Assembly: GCA_030824515.1 (NCBI GenBank)
Contig: JAVBXN010000060.1
Span: forward strand, 62,001-126,000
DNA: 64,000 bases
Source of the DNA: Pelobacter sp.
GTDB lineage: Bacteria; Desulfobacterota; Desulfuromonadia; Geobacterales; Pseudopelobacteraceae
Reading direction: 5' to 3'
Part shown: piece after piece, positions 39,943 through 49,232 of the stretch
Position numbering within the stretch: the first letter of the stretch is position 1
Layout: each line of letters starts with the position of its first letter
The notes under the pieces: generated by a model
Database searches by the model: none
What the model saw: only the letters and a program-made list of their open reading frames with translations
Told to the model about the DNA's origin: nothing
Translations under genes and position numbers: made by a program

Positions 39943-40965
39943 ATGAACATGAGATTTCTCGATGCCTGTTGGGGCAAACCGGTTGATCGCACACCGGTAT
40001 GGTTGATGCGTCAGGCCGGTCGTTACCTGCCGGAGTACATGGCGGTTCGTTCGAAATGCACATTTCTGGAACTGTGCAAAACCCCGGAGCTGGCCGCCGA
40101 GGTGTCTATTCAGCCGGTCGATATTCTGGGCGTGGATGCTGCCATCATGTTCTCCGATATCCTCACCCCTGTCGAGCCGATGGGGATGAAGCTGGATTTC
40201 GTTCCCGGCCCGGTTTTCGAGAAGCCGATTCGCAGTATGGCCGATGTCGAGGCGCTGCGCATCCCCGAGATGGAACAGGATGTGCCTTATGTTCTGGAAA
40301 CAATCAGGATTCTGCGCCGGGAGCTGGCCAGCAAGGTGCCGCTGATCGGCTTTGGCGGGGCTCCGTTTACGCTGGCCTGCTACATGGTCGAGGGCAAGGG
40401 CTCCAAGGATTTCGCCCAGATCAAGCGCATGATGTACGCTGCGCCCGACATCTATGCCGCGCTGATGGAAAAGATCACGATGATGAGCATGGAATACCTG
40501 AACGCCCAGATCAAGGCCGGAGCCCAGTGCATCCAGATCTTCGACACCTGGGGCGGCATTCTTTCGCCGGCCGATTACGAACGCTATGTGCTGCCATATA
40601 CCACCAAACTGATCAACGGCCTGAACCGGATGCAGACGCCTGTGATCCATTTCGTCAAGGGCGCCGGTACGATGCTGGACACTGTCAAAAAGGCCGGTGG
40701 CGACGTGATGGGGCTGGATTGGCACGCGGATTTGAAAGCCGCCCGCGATGTGCTCGGTCCGCAGATGGCGGTGCAGGGCAACCTGGATCCGACCGTATTG
40801 TTTGCTACCAAGGAGATCATCGAGCGTGAGGTCAAGCGGGTTCTGGATGAAAACGCCGGCCGCCCCGGCCATATCTTCAACCTGGGACACGGCATCCTGC
40901 CGACCGTGCCACCCGAAAATGCTATTTTCATGGTCGAATGCGTCCACCGGCTATCGCAGAAATGA
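39943..40965 (+). CDS. hemE: uroporphyrinogen III decarboxylase
   Basis: 340 residues, the family's usual length. The active-site N-terminus PVWLMRQAGRYLPEYMA and the later GFGGAPFTLACYMVEG and HILNLGHG-like (FNLGHGILP) motifs are clear. It removes four carboxyl groups from uroporphyrinogen III on the way to haem, much needed in cytochrome-rich bacteria. ATG 39943 stands 7 nt after AGGAG (39931-39935). The ATG at 39937 is too close to that site. Confidence 0.96.
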   Translation: MNMRFLDACWGKPVDRTPVWLMRQAGRYLPEYMAVRSKCTFLELCKTPELAAEVSIQPVDILGVDAAIMFSDILTPVEPMGMKLDFVPGPVFEKPIRSMADVEALRIPEMEQDVPYVLETIRILRRELASKVPLIGFGGAPFTLACYMVEGKGSKDFAQIKRMMYAAPDIYAALMEKITMMSMEYLNAQIKAGAQCIQIFDTWGGILSPADYERYVLPYTTKLINGLNRMQTPVIHFVKGAGTMLDTVKKAGGDVMGLDWHADLKAARDVLGPQMAVQGNLDPTVLFATKEIIEREVKRVLDENAGRPGHIFNLGHGILPTVPPENAIFMVECVHRLSQK

Positions 40966-40979
40966 TCCAAGAGGTTTCC

Positions 40980-41333
40980 ATGTCCGTTTCACTTAAAAAT
41001 ATCGTAATTTTTGTTGCCGATCTTGCCAGGGCCAAGACCTTTTATGTTGATATGCTTGGTCTGCCGGTTGCCGGACAGAGCGAGATGATCATCGAATTCT
41101 TTCCCGGCGCCGGCGCCACCATGGGGGTGTCGCTGGCCCTGCATGAGGATGCCCGCCTGCTGGTCGGCAGACACACCGGCATCACGCTCAAGGTTGAAAA
41201 TATTGTCGAGCTTTGCGAGACGCTGAAAAATGGCGGCGCAGAATTCGTCGAGCCTCTGGAAATCAGCCCCTGGGGTAAAATGGCTGTTGTCCGGGATTTT
41301 GACGGTAATATGATCGCTCTGGTTGATCGCTGA
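40980..41333 (+). CDS. VOC (glyoxalase/bleomycin-resistance) superfamily protein
   Basis: 117 residues with the paired beta-alpha-beta-beta-beta module: NIVIFVADLARAKTFYVDMLGLPV and VRDFDGNMIALVD. Unlike typical glyoxalase I, the metal-binding His at the start of the fold is absent (VIFV), so the function is open. ATG 40980 follows GAGG. The gene overlaps the next by one base (TGATG) and trails hemE by 14 bp, implying co-transcription. Confidence 0.8.
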   Translation: MSVSLKNIVIFVADLARAKTFYVDMLGLPVAGQSEMIIEFFPGAGATMGVSLALHEDARLLVGRHTGITLKVENIVELCETLKNGGAEFVEPLEISPWGKMAVVRDFDGNMIALVDR

Positions 41334-41800
41334 TGAAGATCATTGACCGGCAGCTTCTGGAACAGGTAACCCTGGAAGCATCGGCATCTCCGCGTCTGCG
41401 CAAAAACCACAATATTCACCGTTGCGACGAAGCCCGCTGCCACCGTCTGTTGAACGCCATCGAACCCGGTTCCTACATTCGCCCCCATCGCCATCTCGAT
41501 CCAGAAAAGGACGAAGCTTTCATTCTGATGAAAGGGCGCTTGGGGGTTGTCGCTTTCAGCGATGACGGTACTGTCGCCGAAACGGTGCTTCTGTCCCATA
41601 CCGGTGGAAACCTTGCGGCCGACATCCCCAGCGGAGTCTACCATGCCGCGGTAAGCCTGGAAACCGGTACGGTTTTCTACGAAACCAAGGCTGGGCCGTA
41701 TCTGCCGCTGGCAGAGGAGGAGAAGGCTCACTGGGCGCCCGAGGAGAACGATCCGCAAGCGTCGGCATATCTGCAACGGTTGCGAGGATTGTTCAAGTAG
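41333..41800 (+). CDS. WbuC-type cupin metalloprotein
   Basis: 155 residues. Cupin motif 1 region GSYIRPHRHLDPEKDEAFILMKG carries the His-x-His metal ligands and the Glu. The PSGVYHAAVSL segment supplies the last His. The WbuC family often sits in O-antigen clusters, but here it is between a VOC protein and an exported protein. The N-terminal SPRLRKNHNIHRCDEARCHRLLNAI is also typical of the family. It overlaps the VOC gene by one base. Confidence 0.82.
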   Translation: MKIIDRQLLEQVTLEASASPRLRKNHNIHRCDEARCHRLLNAIEPGSYIRPHRHLDPEKDEAFILMKGRLGVVAFSDDGTVAETVLLSHTGGNLAADIPSGVYHAAVSLETGTVFYETKAGPYLPLAEEEKAHWAPEENDPQASAYLQRLRGLFK

Positions 41801-41801
41801 A

Positions 41802-42404
41802 ATGGCCATCAGATTCCTGGCCGTCCTGCTGTTGATGGGGATTCTGGGGAGCGTTGGTCCGGCCTGCCTGGCCGCCGAACCGGCCAAGATGCGTCCTTAC
41901 AGCGGCATCGGTATCGTTTCGCTTCCCGCTTCTTCGGCAAACAAGGAAAATGAATTGCCGGTTCATCTCTACCGGCAACCGGGTCTGTCACGAGTGGGAA
42001 CTCTCGACAGTTCGAAGCTGTCGGGCAATGATTGGATTTTTGGAGCCCGGACGGACAGTATCAGGTTGATTGTCATGTCGCGCAAGGGGGACTGGTTGCG
42101 GGTCAGTTACGATGATGCCGGCCGGGAGGCCTGGATTGAGCCGCAACGTCGGGACAGGTTTCAACCCTGGGACCATTTCTTGAAGAGCAGCATGAGCCGC
42201 ATGCTGCCGGGGTTGCGCAAGCAGTACTACCAGCTGTTCCAGCAGCCGGAACTGAATCCTCTGATGGTATTGACTCCCAAACAGCCGTTCAGGGTGCTCA
42301 GGCTGGAAAATGACTGGGCCATGATCGTGTCTGACCAGGCGGGGGTAGGTTGGCTGCGCTGGCGTGACGAGGATGGCCGATTGACGATCGGCCTGGACTT
42401 ATAA
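41802..42404 (+). CDS. exported protein with SH3-like repeats, function unknown
   Basis: 200 residues with a signal peptide (AIRFLAVLLLMGILGSVGPA, cut near CLAA). Two beta-rich segments look like bacterial SH3 domains: SRKGDWLRVSYDDAGREAWIE and LENDWAMIVSDQAGVGWLRW. Such domains often bind peptides or cell-wall material, though the match is by pattern only. Starting one base after the cupin stop, it appears to belong to the same operon. Confidence 0.7.
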   Translation: MAIRFLAVLLLMGILGSVGPACLAAEPAKMRPYSGIGIVSLPASSANKENELPVHLYRQPGLSRVGTLDSSKLSGNDWIFGARTDSIRLIVMSRKGDWLRVSYDDAGREAWIEPQRRDRFQPWDHFLKSSMSRMLPGLRKQYYQLFQQPELNPLMVLTPKQPFRVLRLENDWAMIVSDQAGVGWLRWRDEDGRLTIGLDL

Positions 42405-42465
42405 ATTGAACCGAAGCTGCGCGATTTGCGTTGCGAATTTTGATGTGAATATATGAGGTGGAGCA

Positions 42466-43770
42466 ATGAGAGTCGAACTGGTACCGCCCGGCACGGGCGA
42501 ACTGACCTACGAAATCAGAAATATTGTCAATGTTGCTGAAAAACTTCAAAAACATGGCGTCAGGATCAACTGGGAAAATATCGGTGATCCGATTGTCAAG
42601 GGCGAGGCAATCCCGGTCTGGATGAAGGAAATCGTTGCCAAGGCGGCCATGGACAACAACTCATGGGGCTACTGCCATACCCGCGGCGTGCTGGAAACCC
42701 GCGAGTTCATCTGCGATACGACCAATGCCCGTGGTGGGGCGCAGATCACCCCGGACGACATCATCTTCTTCAACGGGCTGGGCGACGCCATTGCCAAGAT
42801 CTACGGATGTCTGCGCGCCGAGGCCAGGGTGCTGATGCCTTCGCCTTCGTATACCACCCATACCCTGGGCGAGATTGGCCATGCCCATTCGGCGCCGTCG
42901 CTGTTCCGTCTTGATCCGTCCAACAAGTGGTACCCGGATATGGAAGACCTGAAAAACCATGTGCGCTACAACCCCAATATCTGCGCCATCATGATTATCA
43001 ATCCGGACAATCCCACCGGCATGGTCTACACCAGGGAGATGCTGGAGCAGATCGTGGCGGTGGCCCGCGAAAACGACCTGTTCATAATCTCCGACGAGGT
43101 TTACACCAATATTGTTTATAACGGCGAGAAAACGGTGCCGATCAGTGATGTGATCGGTGATGTGCCTGCCATTTCGCTCAAGGGTATTTCGAAGGAATTC
43201 CCCTGGCCCGGTTCGCGCTGTGGCTGGATCGAGGTCTATAACGGCAACAACGACGAACAGTTCCGTAAATACGTCAACCTGATCCTGACCGGCAAGATGA
43301 ACGAGGTCTGCTCCACCACCCTGCCGCAGATGGTGATACCGGAGATCGTCCGCCATCCGGAATACGCTTCCTACCTGGCCGAGCGTGTCGCCAGTTACGA
43401 AAAGATGAGCAACATAACCTACGATTTCCTCAGCAAGGTCCCGGGGCTGCAGGTCAACCGTACCAACGGCGCATTCTACATGGCGGTGGCATTCAAGGAC
43501 GGCCTGCTCAACAACCGCCAGACCATCCCGATTGCCAACACCGAAGTCAAGGAGCTTGTGGACGGTCTGATCAACAAGCCGGGGGTGTCTCCCGACAAGC
43601 GTTTCGTCTATCAGATCCTGGCCGCAACCGGCATCTGCATCGTGCCGCTCTCCTCGTTCTCCACGCCGCTGCAGGGCTTCCGCGTGACACTGCTGGAGAA
43701 GGACGAGAACGAGTGCCGCAGGATTTACAGCACGCTGGCGGAGAAGATCGGCGAGTATATCAATTCGTAG
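42466..43770 (+). CDS. PLP-dependent class I/II aminotransferase
   Basis: 434 residues. PLP-binding elements are visible: the pyridine-ring Asp in IISDEVYTNIVY, NPDNPTG, the Schiff-base Lys in SLKGISKEFPWPGSRCGW, and Arg in the C-terminal FRVTLLEKDE. The family includes alanine and valine-pyruvate aminotransferases, but the specificity cannot be fixed. The N-terminal extension of about 40 residues is alpha-helical. A ribosome site, GGTGGAG, precedes ATG 42466. Confidence 0.88.
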   Translation: MRVELVPPGTGELTYEIRNIVNVAEKLQKHGVRINWENIGDPIVKGEAIPVWMKEIVAKAAMDNNSWGYCHTRGVLETREFICDTTNARGGAQITPDDIIFFNGLGDAIAKIYGCLRAEARVLMPSPSYTTHTLGEIGHAHSAPSLFRLDPSNKWYPDMEDLKNHVRYNPNICAIMIINPDNPTGMVYTREMLEQIVAVARENDLFIISDEVYTNIVYNGEKTVPISDVIGDVPAISLKGISKEFPWPGSRCGWIEVYNGNNDEQFRKYVNLILTGKMNEVCSTTLPQMVIPEIVRHPEYASYLAERVASYEKMSNITYDFLSKVPGLQVNRTNGAFYMAVAFKDGLLNNRQTIPIANTEVKELVDGLINKPGVSPDKRFVYQILAATGICIVPLSSFSTPLQGFRVTLLEKDENECRRIYSTLAEKIGEYINS

Positions 43771-43795
43771 AGGTCAGAAATCCAGCAATAACCAT

Positions 43796-43831
43796 ACGGG
43801 GAAGGGGCTTGATATCCGATCCCCGTTTTTT
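43796..43831 (+). terminator. Rho-independent terminator after the aminotransferase
   Basis: ACGGGGA (43796-43802) pairs with TCCCCGT (43820-43826), followed by six T residues. The 17-nt loop is long. Confidence 0.8.
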
Positions 43832-43936
43832 ATTTGTTCAACGTAGCGGGCAAATCTTGCCTGATGTAAGAAACAGGCGCCGCTCCAATCAGGTATAAGC
43901 CTTGTATCGTTCCGCGCGGTTTGCTGAAAAAGGTTT

Positions 43937-45127
43937 CTATAAAATTATATTGTGCCCTGAATTAGGGATGGTCGGGTCGGAGCTGTCCTGAATGGCTTTA
44001 TAGTTCTTTAGGTGTTGGCGGACATCTGTTTTTGGAGCAGGAGCCGGTCCCAGGGAAGATTCATCCGTATTGACAATAGCAAGAAGATCTCTGTTGGAAT
44101 TCTGATCAGCTTCCGGAATGTTTTCCTGTTCGATAACATTTTGCGGTTGAATACGGTCTGAATCAGTATTTATTTCATGGCTGATCCAATCCTGCTTGAC
44201 TATAAAGTTATCGGGGGTTGTCTCCAAAACCGGTTCAGTCTTATTTGCAGACGTATGTTTTGTTACAGGATCACATTTGATGATTTTAGAAGTGGAATTG
44301 CTTCTCTGAATTGATTTGTCGATAGCAAATCGTTTCTGTGAAAATACCGCAAAATCAGGCTTGGTTTTATTAGTTACGTTTTCAGTTGCTATGTGGGGGC
44401 GGGATATGATGGCCTTATCCTCTGCAACGCCAGGGTAGAATTCTTTCACCGGATGGCATTCATCTTCGGCAACCGGCGGCTCTGGAATCGTCTCTTCAGC
44501 AATTTCCGGCACCAGGATCTTCTGTTGCTCCTCATCAGTCAGATCATCATCTTCATCCGGAAGGGTTGCCACGTTTGATGCCGTTTGCACTGGAACTGAA
44601 TCTTCTTCAGAAATATTGATGATTTCAGGAGTCTGGTCAGAAATGGATGCTGATTCATCCTGCACTTGCAGGGTTGTGCTCATTGCACTTGTCTTTAAGT
44701 TTTTAAGCTCACTTTGCAGATAGTCTGTTGTTGATTTCAGGTGTTTGTTTTCATTCAACACCGCTTCATAACTGCATTCAATGTCATTTAATTGGGCTAC
44801 CAGTCGCGCTATCTTTAATTTGAGATCGTCGTTTTCGTCCCTTAGCATGTTAACTTCCAGTTTTGTGCGGTCTGCTTCAATGTTGATTACTTTGTCGATA
44901 ACCGTGCCTGATGTGTCGACTGGTTTTGAATAGTCATCCGCCGTTTTATGGACAAAGCGGATTTCCCCTAAATTAAGATTCATATTGTTCATATTGGGTG
45001 GGGATGCCAGCATGTCATTCAAATAATCAACGATTGCATTAAACACCCCTTCGTTGGCAATGACCCCTTCAGCGTTGAAAACCGCTTCAACATTAAATTG
45101 CTTGTCCTTGTCGGTAACGTTTTTCAT
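43937..45127 (-). CDS. orphan acidic coiled-coil protein, AT-rich gene
   Basis: 396 residues with no family I recognise. The N-terminal 55 residues are Asn-rich (NNMNLNLGEIRF). Residues 85-145 are a strong coiled coil (MLRDENDDLKLKIARLVAQL and beyond). The rest, to the C-terminus, is acidic, Ser/Thr/Pro-rich and probably disordered. The gene has no signal peptide or membrane helix. Its codon and base use are visibly AT-richer than all neighbours (many AAT, ATT and AAA codons), which suggests recent acquisition or weak selection. The start at 45127 lacks a strong ribosome site. Confidence 0.7.
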   Translation of the reverse strand: MKNVTDKDKQFNVEAVFNAEGVIANEGVFNAIVDYLNDMLASPPNMNNMNLNLGEIRFVHKTADDYSKPVDTSGTVIDKVINIEADRTKLEVNMLRDENDDLKLKIARLVAQLNDIECSYEAVLNENKHLKSTTDYLQSELKNLKTSAMSTTLQVQDESASISDQTPEIINISEEDSVPVQTASNVATLPDEDDDLTDEEQQKILVPEIAEETIPEPPVAEDECHPVKEFYPGVAEDKAIISRPHIATENVTNKTKPDFAVFSQKRFAIDKSIQRSNSTSKIIKCDPVTKHTSANKTEPVLETTPDNFIVKQDWISHEINTDSDRIQPQNVIEQENIPEADQNSNRDLLAIVNTDESSLGPAPAPKTDVRQHLKNYKAIQDSSDPTIPNSGHNIIL

Positions 45128-45316
45128 GAGGGAAAGCAGCCTTTCACTTTATGCCTTTGCAAGGACGGTTTGGGGGCGTGTCAGTTCCTGGACACAAACA
45201 TGCTTCTTTGGAGCTTTTGCATAACTATACGTATATGGAAAACAATAAGCAAGATTGTCGGTTGTGTGCTGAAGTTATGAACGTCTTTTGCATATCCGTG
45301 TCCCCAGTCGGCAGAC

Positions 45317-45350
45317 AAAAAAAGGGGGAAACGGTTGTTGCCGCTCCCCC
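45317..45350 (-). terminator. intrinsic terminator of tatA
   Basis: Minus strand: GGGGGAGCGG, loop CAACAA, CCGTTTCCCCC, then TTTTTTT (complement of 45317-45323). It lies about 25 bp past the tatA stop. Confidence 0.85.
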
Positions 45351-45373
45351 CTGTTTTACCTGTCAAACCTGAA

Positions 45374-45562
45374 TCAGGCTTTCTTGTCGCTATCCTCACT
45401 CTTGGGCTTGATTTCAATCTCATCCTTGCCGTCCGAGGCTTTCTTGAAATTACGGATACTCTTGCCGAGTGCCCCGCCAATTTCGGGCAGACGCCCAGCT
45501 CCGAAAACGACCAGTACAATAACCAATATAATTATCAGTTCAGGCATGCCAAATCCAAACAT
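45374..45562 (-). CDS. tatA: Sec-independent protein translocase TatA
   Basis: 62 residues. A single N-terminal membrane helix ([24 protein letters not shown]) is followed by the amphipathic [14 protein letters not shown] and a charged tail, the layout of TatA/TatE. It oligomerises to let folded proteins cross the inner membrane. The start at 45562 lies 6 nt after GGAGG; an in-frame ATG at 45574 would precede it. No tatB or tatC is in the window. Confidence 0.92.
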   Translation of the reverse strand: MFGFGMPELIIILVIVLVVFGAGRLPEIGGALGKSIRNFKKASDGKDEIEIKPKSEDSDKKA

Positions 45563-45746
45563 TGAATCCTCCACACAGCGTTTTTAATTGTGGCAGTACT
45601 ATCGCACCGACTAAAAAAAAAATCAAGCTCTGCAAGCTTCGGTGGTGATCGGGACGTTCAGGACGGTGTTAACGGATATGCAGGCAGTCATGCCTGAATG
45701 CCTGTTGACACTATGTTTGCATGAATCGCCCGCAGGTCCCGATGCA

Positions 45747-45775
45747 TTGACACTGTCTGGGCCGCGTGTTACAAA
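45747..45775 (+). promoter_or_regulatory. promoter of the chemoreceptor gene
   Basis: -35 TTGACA (45747-45752), a 17-bp spacer and TACAAA (45770-45775). A second TTGACACT lies exactly 42 bp upstream (45705-45712). The inverted repeat CAGGCA-GTCA-TGCCTG (45681-45696) is also present and could be an operator. Confidence 0.55.
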
Positions 45776-45806
45776 CTTACAACTTGCAGCTCCAAAAGGG
45801 TGGCTT

Positions 45807-47498
45807 ATGTCGAAAAGTCAATATGCCGGCATGTTCTCGATACGTGCCAGGATGATCGTGATCTCGCTGGTCGTTGCGGCGGTTGTTGGCGGTGTTTTTA
45901 CCGCAATCGACGGCGCGTACCCGCTGCTGGCCGCGATGCTGGCCGCGCTTTTCAGCTCGCTGCTCTGTGCCGCTATCTGTGGGAGGCTGGTTGCCGATAT
46001 TCGCAGTGATCAATCCAGGTTGATTGCCGAATGCGCTTGTAACGAAACTGCTGCCGTTTCTCAACCGGAGAATGACGATCTCAAGGCTCTGTTCGCCGGC
46101 ACCGAGACTTCCCTGCAATCGTTCAAGTCACAGGACAAAAGACATCAGGAGCTGATACAGCAGCTTTTCGGCCTTCAGGAAAATCTCGGACAGATCATGA
46201 ACAGCAGGTCAAGCGGCGATGAAAGAGAAGTAGCCCTGGTCAAGGACGCCGTGAATGCGATGGGAAACCTCAACAGCGCATTCAGCCTGGTGATTGAGGA
46301 AATAGAAGATCTGTCCGGACGAACCGAGGAGCGGGCCTCCATTTCAGCCCAGATGAGCGCCACCACCGATGCCATCGCCGAGAACATCAACCAGTATTCC
46401 AATTTCGTGATGGAGACGTCCAGTTCCATCGAGCAGATGGCGCGCGCGACCCGGGAGACAGCGGACAATATCCGCGCGCTTTCGGAGTCTACGGAACAGA
46501 CCGTTTTTTCGATCAATACCATCAGCGCCTCCCAAACCACGGTTCGCGACAATTCCGAGAGGAGCGCAGCTGCTTCCGAAAATGTCCGTACCCAGGCCCA
46601 GCACGGTTTGCGCAGTATGGCGGCAACCATGAAAGCGATGAAGGAAATTGCAAAAAGCAATGACGAGTCGTTCGAATCCATCAACCGCCTGTCCCGCCAT
46701 TCGGCCCGGGTCGGCGAATTCCTCAGCGTCATTCAGGAGGTTGTGGAGCAGACCAACCTGTTGTCGCTCAATGCTTCAATCATTGCCGCGCAGGCCGGCA
46801 CACGTGGGCGGGCTTTCGCGGTGGTGGCCGAGGAGGTGCGTTCCCTAGCCCATCGCACATCAGCATCCACCAAGGAGATAGAGGAGCTGGTTCGCAATAT
46901 CCAGAAAGAGACGTCAATGGTTCAGCGTACGGTCACCCAGGGCAAGGACAAGGTCAAGGAGGGGGTAAAGATATCCGGCTTGGCCAATGATGCGCTGGTG
47001 ATGATTGACAAAAGCGCTGAAGAGGCTTTCGGGATGGTTTCCAATATTGCGGCGGCCACAACCGAGCAGACCGTTAGCATCAAGCGGATTACCGAAGAAG
47101 CGGAGAAGAACCTTGAACGCGTCCAGCAAGTAACCATTGCGACCGAACATCAGCAGCAGGGGGTTACTCTGATCGTGAAGAACCTGGAGCACATGCGCGA
47201 GCTTGCACACCGGATAAATTCCTCCGCCCAGGAGCAGGCCAAGGGTAACCGACTATACCTGAAAAGCGTCATGGAAGACAACGACCGTACCAGTGATCTC
47301 AAAAACGAGGCGTCGCGCAACATATTGCTGGCCAGTCAGGCGGTCGAGGCCGTGCGCGGCGTTGAATCGCTGATTGCAGCCAATACCAGGGAGGGAGAGA
47401 AAATTATGAAGGCCCTCTCGGAGCTTGAAATGCTGATCGACAAATACCGTGACGAGGCGATAATGGATCTCGATCAAGAGGCGGACAAAAATGAGTAA
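45807..47498 (+). CDS. methyl-accepting chemotaxis protein without a periplasmic sensor domain
   Basis: 563 residues. ATG 45807 follows AAAGGG; the open frame extends upstream to 45642 without a ribosome site. Two membrane helices near the start ([16 protein letters not shown] and [20 protein letters not shown]) are separated by only a few residues, so no ligand-binding loop exists. A long coiled coil leads to the signalling hairpin [20 protein letters not shown] and [19 protein letters not shown]. The tip deviates from the usual AIEAARAG, since it reads SIIAAQAG. It overlaps the downstream outer-membrane protein gene by 8 bp. Confidence 0.9.
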   Translation: MSKSQYAGMFSIRARMIVISLVVAAVVGGVFTAIDGAYPLLAAMLAALFSSLLCAAICGRLVADIRSDQSRLIAECACNETAAVSQPENDDLKALFAGTETSLQSFKSQDKRHQELIQQLFGLQENLGQIMNSRSSGDEREVALVKDAVNAMGNLNSAFSLVIEEIEDLSGRTEERASISAQMSATTDAIAENINQYSNFVMETSSSIEQMARATRETADNIRALSESTEQTVFSINTISASQTTVRDNSERSAAASENVRTQAQHGLRSMAATMKAMKEIAKSNDESFESINRLSRHSARVGEFLSVIQEVVEQTNLLSLNASIIAAQAGTRGRAFAVVAEEVRSLAHRTSASTKEIEELVRNIQKETSMVQRTVTQGKDKVKEGVKISGLANDALVMIDKSAEEAFGMVSNIAAATTEQTVSIKRITEEAEKNLERVQQVTIATEHQQQGVTLIVKNLEHMRELAHRINSSAQEQAKGNRLYLKSVMEDNDRTSDLKNEASRNILLASQAVEAVRGVESLIAANTREGEKIMKALSELEMLIDKYRDEAIMDLDQEADKNE

Positions 47499-48495
47499 AT
47501 GGATTCTTGTGCTGGTTATGATCTGCTGTTCCGCGGTTGTCGCACTTGCGGAAGATATGGCAATAACTCCGTTCAGGTCAGTCAACCAGAGCCCGGTTGC
47601 GCAGATCTACGGACTTCCTGCCGATACCGGCGCTGATATCGTCGGTCCGGGCCTTGTCATGCTTGGCCTGACACAGGATATATCCAGTAATTATACGGTC
47701 AGCAGCAACTCGCGGGAAGAGATCAGTCTGGATGGTGAAACATACCGACTGACGCTTTCCGCGCGCTATGGCTTCAAGCCTGGTTGGGAGGTTGGCGTTG
47801 AGCTGCCCTATGTCATCCAGGGAGGCGGTTTCCTTGACAGTTTCATTGTTGATTGGCATACGGCCTTCGGCCTGCCCCAGGGGGGGCGCGAGTCGGCCCC
47901 CAAGGATCGTATCGGCTACCGTTACCGTAAGGACGGCATCCAGAAACTGAAGATGGATCATGCCGGATCGGGGATTGGGGATATGAGCCTGACGGCAGGC
48001 TTCGGCCTGCATGACAGTCGCGATGAAAAGTCGCAGGAACGGCTTGCGGTCAAGGCGGCACTCAAGCTGCCCACCGGTGACAGCTCTTCGCTGCGCGGCA
48101 GCGGCGGCACGGATTTCCTGCTGCAGCTGTGTGGAAATACGAACCGTTACTACGGCTGGGGTTCCCTGGGGTTGTTCGGTTCCGTCGGCGGTCTGGTGAT
48201 GTCCGATGGCGATGTGCTGAGCGGACAGCGTAACAACCTGGCCGGTACCGGAACGGTTGGCATCGGTTGGGGGCCTGCTTCATGGATATCCTTCAAGGTC
48301 CAGCTGAACGGCAATACTCCCCTTTATCGCGGCAGTTCGCTGGACGAGCTGTCGGGAAGTTCGCTGATGCTGATTTCAGGTGGAGCCGTCAGGCTTCCCC
48401 AAGGCTTTCTACTGGATATCGGGGTCTCGGAGGATGTGGCGGTTGCGACCGCCTCGGATGTGAGTTTCCATCTTGGATTGAGTAAAAGCTTCTGA
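47491..48495 (+). CDS. DUF3187-type outer-membrane beta-barrel protein
   Basis: 334 residues with a signal peptide ([19 protein letters not shown]) and many amphipathic beta strands. The C-terminal Phe in LGLSKSF is the usual BAM signal. The pattern [17 protein letters not shown] ... [17 protein letters not shown] matches the DUF3187 family, whose function is unknown. It starts inside the end of the chemoreceptor gene, an uncommon pairing. Confidence 0.8.
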   Translation: MSKWILVLVMICCSAVVALAEDMAITPFRSVNQSPVAQIYGLPADTGADIVGPGLVMLGLTQDISSNYTVSSNSREEISLDGETYRLTLSARYGFKPGWEVGVELPYVIQGGGFLDSFIVDWHTAFGLPQGGRESAPKDRIGYRYRKDGIQKLKMDHAGSGIGDMSLTAGFGLHDSRDEKSQERLAVKAALKLPTGDSSSLRGSGGTDFLLQLCGNTNRYYGWGSLGLFGSVGGLVMSDGDVLSGQRNNLAGTGTVGIGWGPASWISFKVQLNGNTPLYRGSSLDELSGSSLMLISGGAVRLPQGFLLDIGVSEDVAVATASDVSFHLGLSKSF

Positions 48496-48496
48496 C

Positions 48497-48525
48497 AAAA
48501 AAGCCCCGGTTTCCGGGGCTTTTTT
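48497..48525. terminator. bidirectional intrinsic terminator between the DUF3187 gene and leuD
   Basis: AAGCCCCGG, loop TTT, CCGGGGCTT with A-runs before and T-runs after (48497-48525). It can stop transcripts from both convergent directions. Confidence 0.92.
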
Positions 48526-48570
48526 ATTGCTGAATATCCTGTCTGTCAGGGTTTGGCGCTGTGTCCTGAA

Positions 48571-49098
48571 TCAGTAGTTCTGGTCGGCGTAATCGACCCA
48601 GCCGCCGGCCAGCACCAGCGCCTTGTCGAAGGGTGAAATCTCGAAGCTGAACGTCTGCTGCTGGCCGTTTCCGACCATCGTCAGCGTCCCGGCTTCGATA
48701 TCGATCTCCATCGCGGCATCCTGGTCGCCGGCGTGAGAGAAGATCAGGTCCAGGTCGGCCTTGGGAAGTTCGATGGCGGCCATGCCGCAGTTGAACATGT
48801 TCTGGCGGAAGATGCGGGCGAAGGATTCGGCAATCACCGCCGTGATTCCGTTGACCTCAAATACCCAGGGTGCGTGCTCGCGAGACGAACCGCAGCCGAA
48901 GTTGGCGCGGGAGACGATTACCTTGGCCGCCTTGGTTTTCGGGCCGACCGGGTCGAATCCGGGCAGTTTCAGATCCTCCAGGATATACGGTTTCAGGTCT
49001 TCCTTGGTGATCTCGGTCAGGTATTTGGCCGGGATGATTTCGTCGGTGTTGATGTCGCCGCGGTCGAGAAAGAGGACCGGGCCTCCGAATGTTTTCAT
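48571..49098 (-). CDS. leuD: 3-isopropylmalate dehydratase small subunit
   Basis: 175 residues. ATG 49098 follows AAGGAGT. The swivel-domain motif GDINTDEIIPAKYL is at the start and NFGCGSSREHAPW in the middle. It pairs with LeuC to isomerise 2- to 3-isopropylmalate in leucine synthesis. Its short length and sequence are of the archaeal-type group (LeuD/homoaconitase-like). leuC lies upstream, with a palindromic repeat in the 134-bp gap. Confidence 0.95.
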   Translation of the reverse strand: MKTFGGPVLFLDRGDINTDEIIPAKYLTEITKEDLKPYILEDLKLPGFDPVGPKTKAAKVIVSRANFGCGSSREHAPWVFEVNGITAVIAESFARIFRQNMFNCGMAAIELPKADLDLIFSHAGDQDAAMEIDIEAGTLTMVGNGQQQTFSFEISPFDKALVLAGGWVDYADQNY

Positions 49099-49134
49099 AT
49101 GTGGACTCCTTTTGTCGTAATTGGTGGCGGCTTT

Positions 49135-49229
49135 CAAATCCCCCTCAATCCCCCTTTTGTAAAGGGGGAGGCTAAAAACTGAGAGGCTGCATGTTTCCCC
49201 CCTTTACGAAAGGGGGGCAGGGGGGATTT
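49135..49229. repeat. C/G-tract palindromic repeat (family 1) between leuC and leuD
   Basis: The ends read CAAATCCCCC and GGGGGGATTT. Each half contains a hairpin: CCCCCTTT TGT AAAGGGGG (49150-49168) and CCCCCCTTT ACG AAAGGGGGG (49197-49217). It matches 23475-23576 in design. It lies inside the leuCD transcript. Confidence 0.85.
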
Positions 49230-49232
49230 CTC

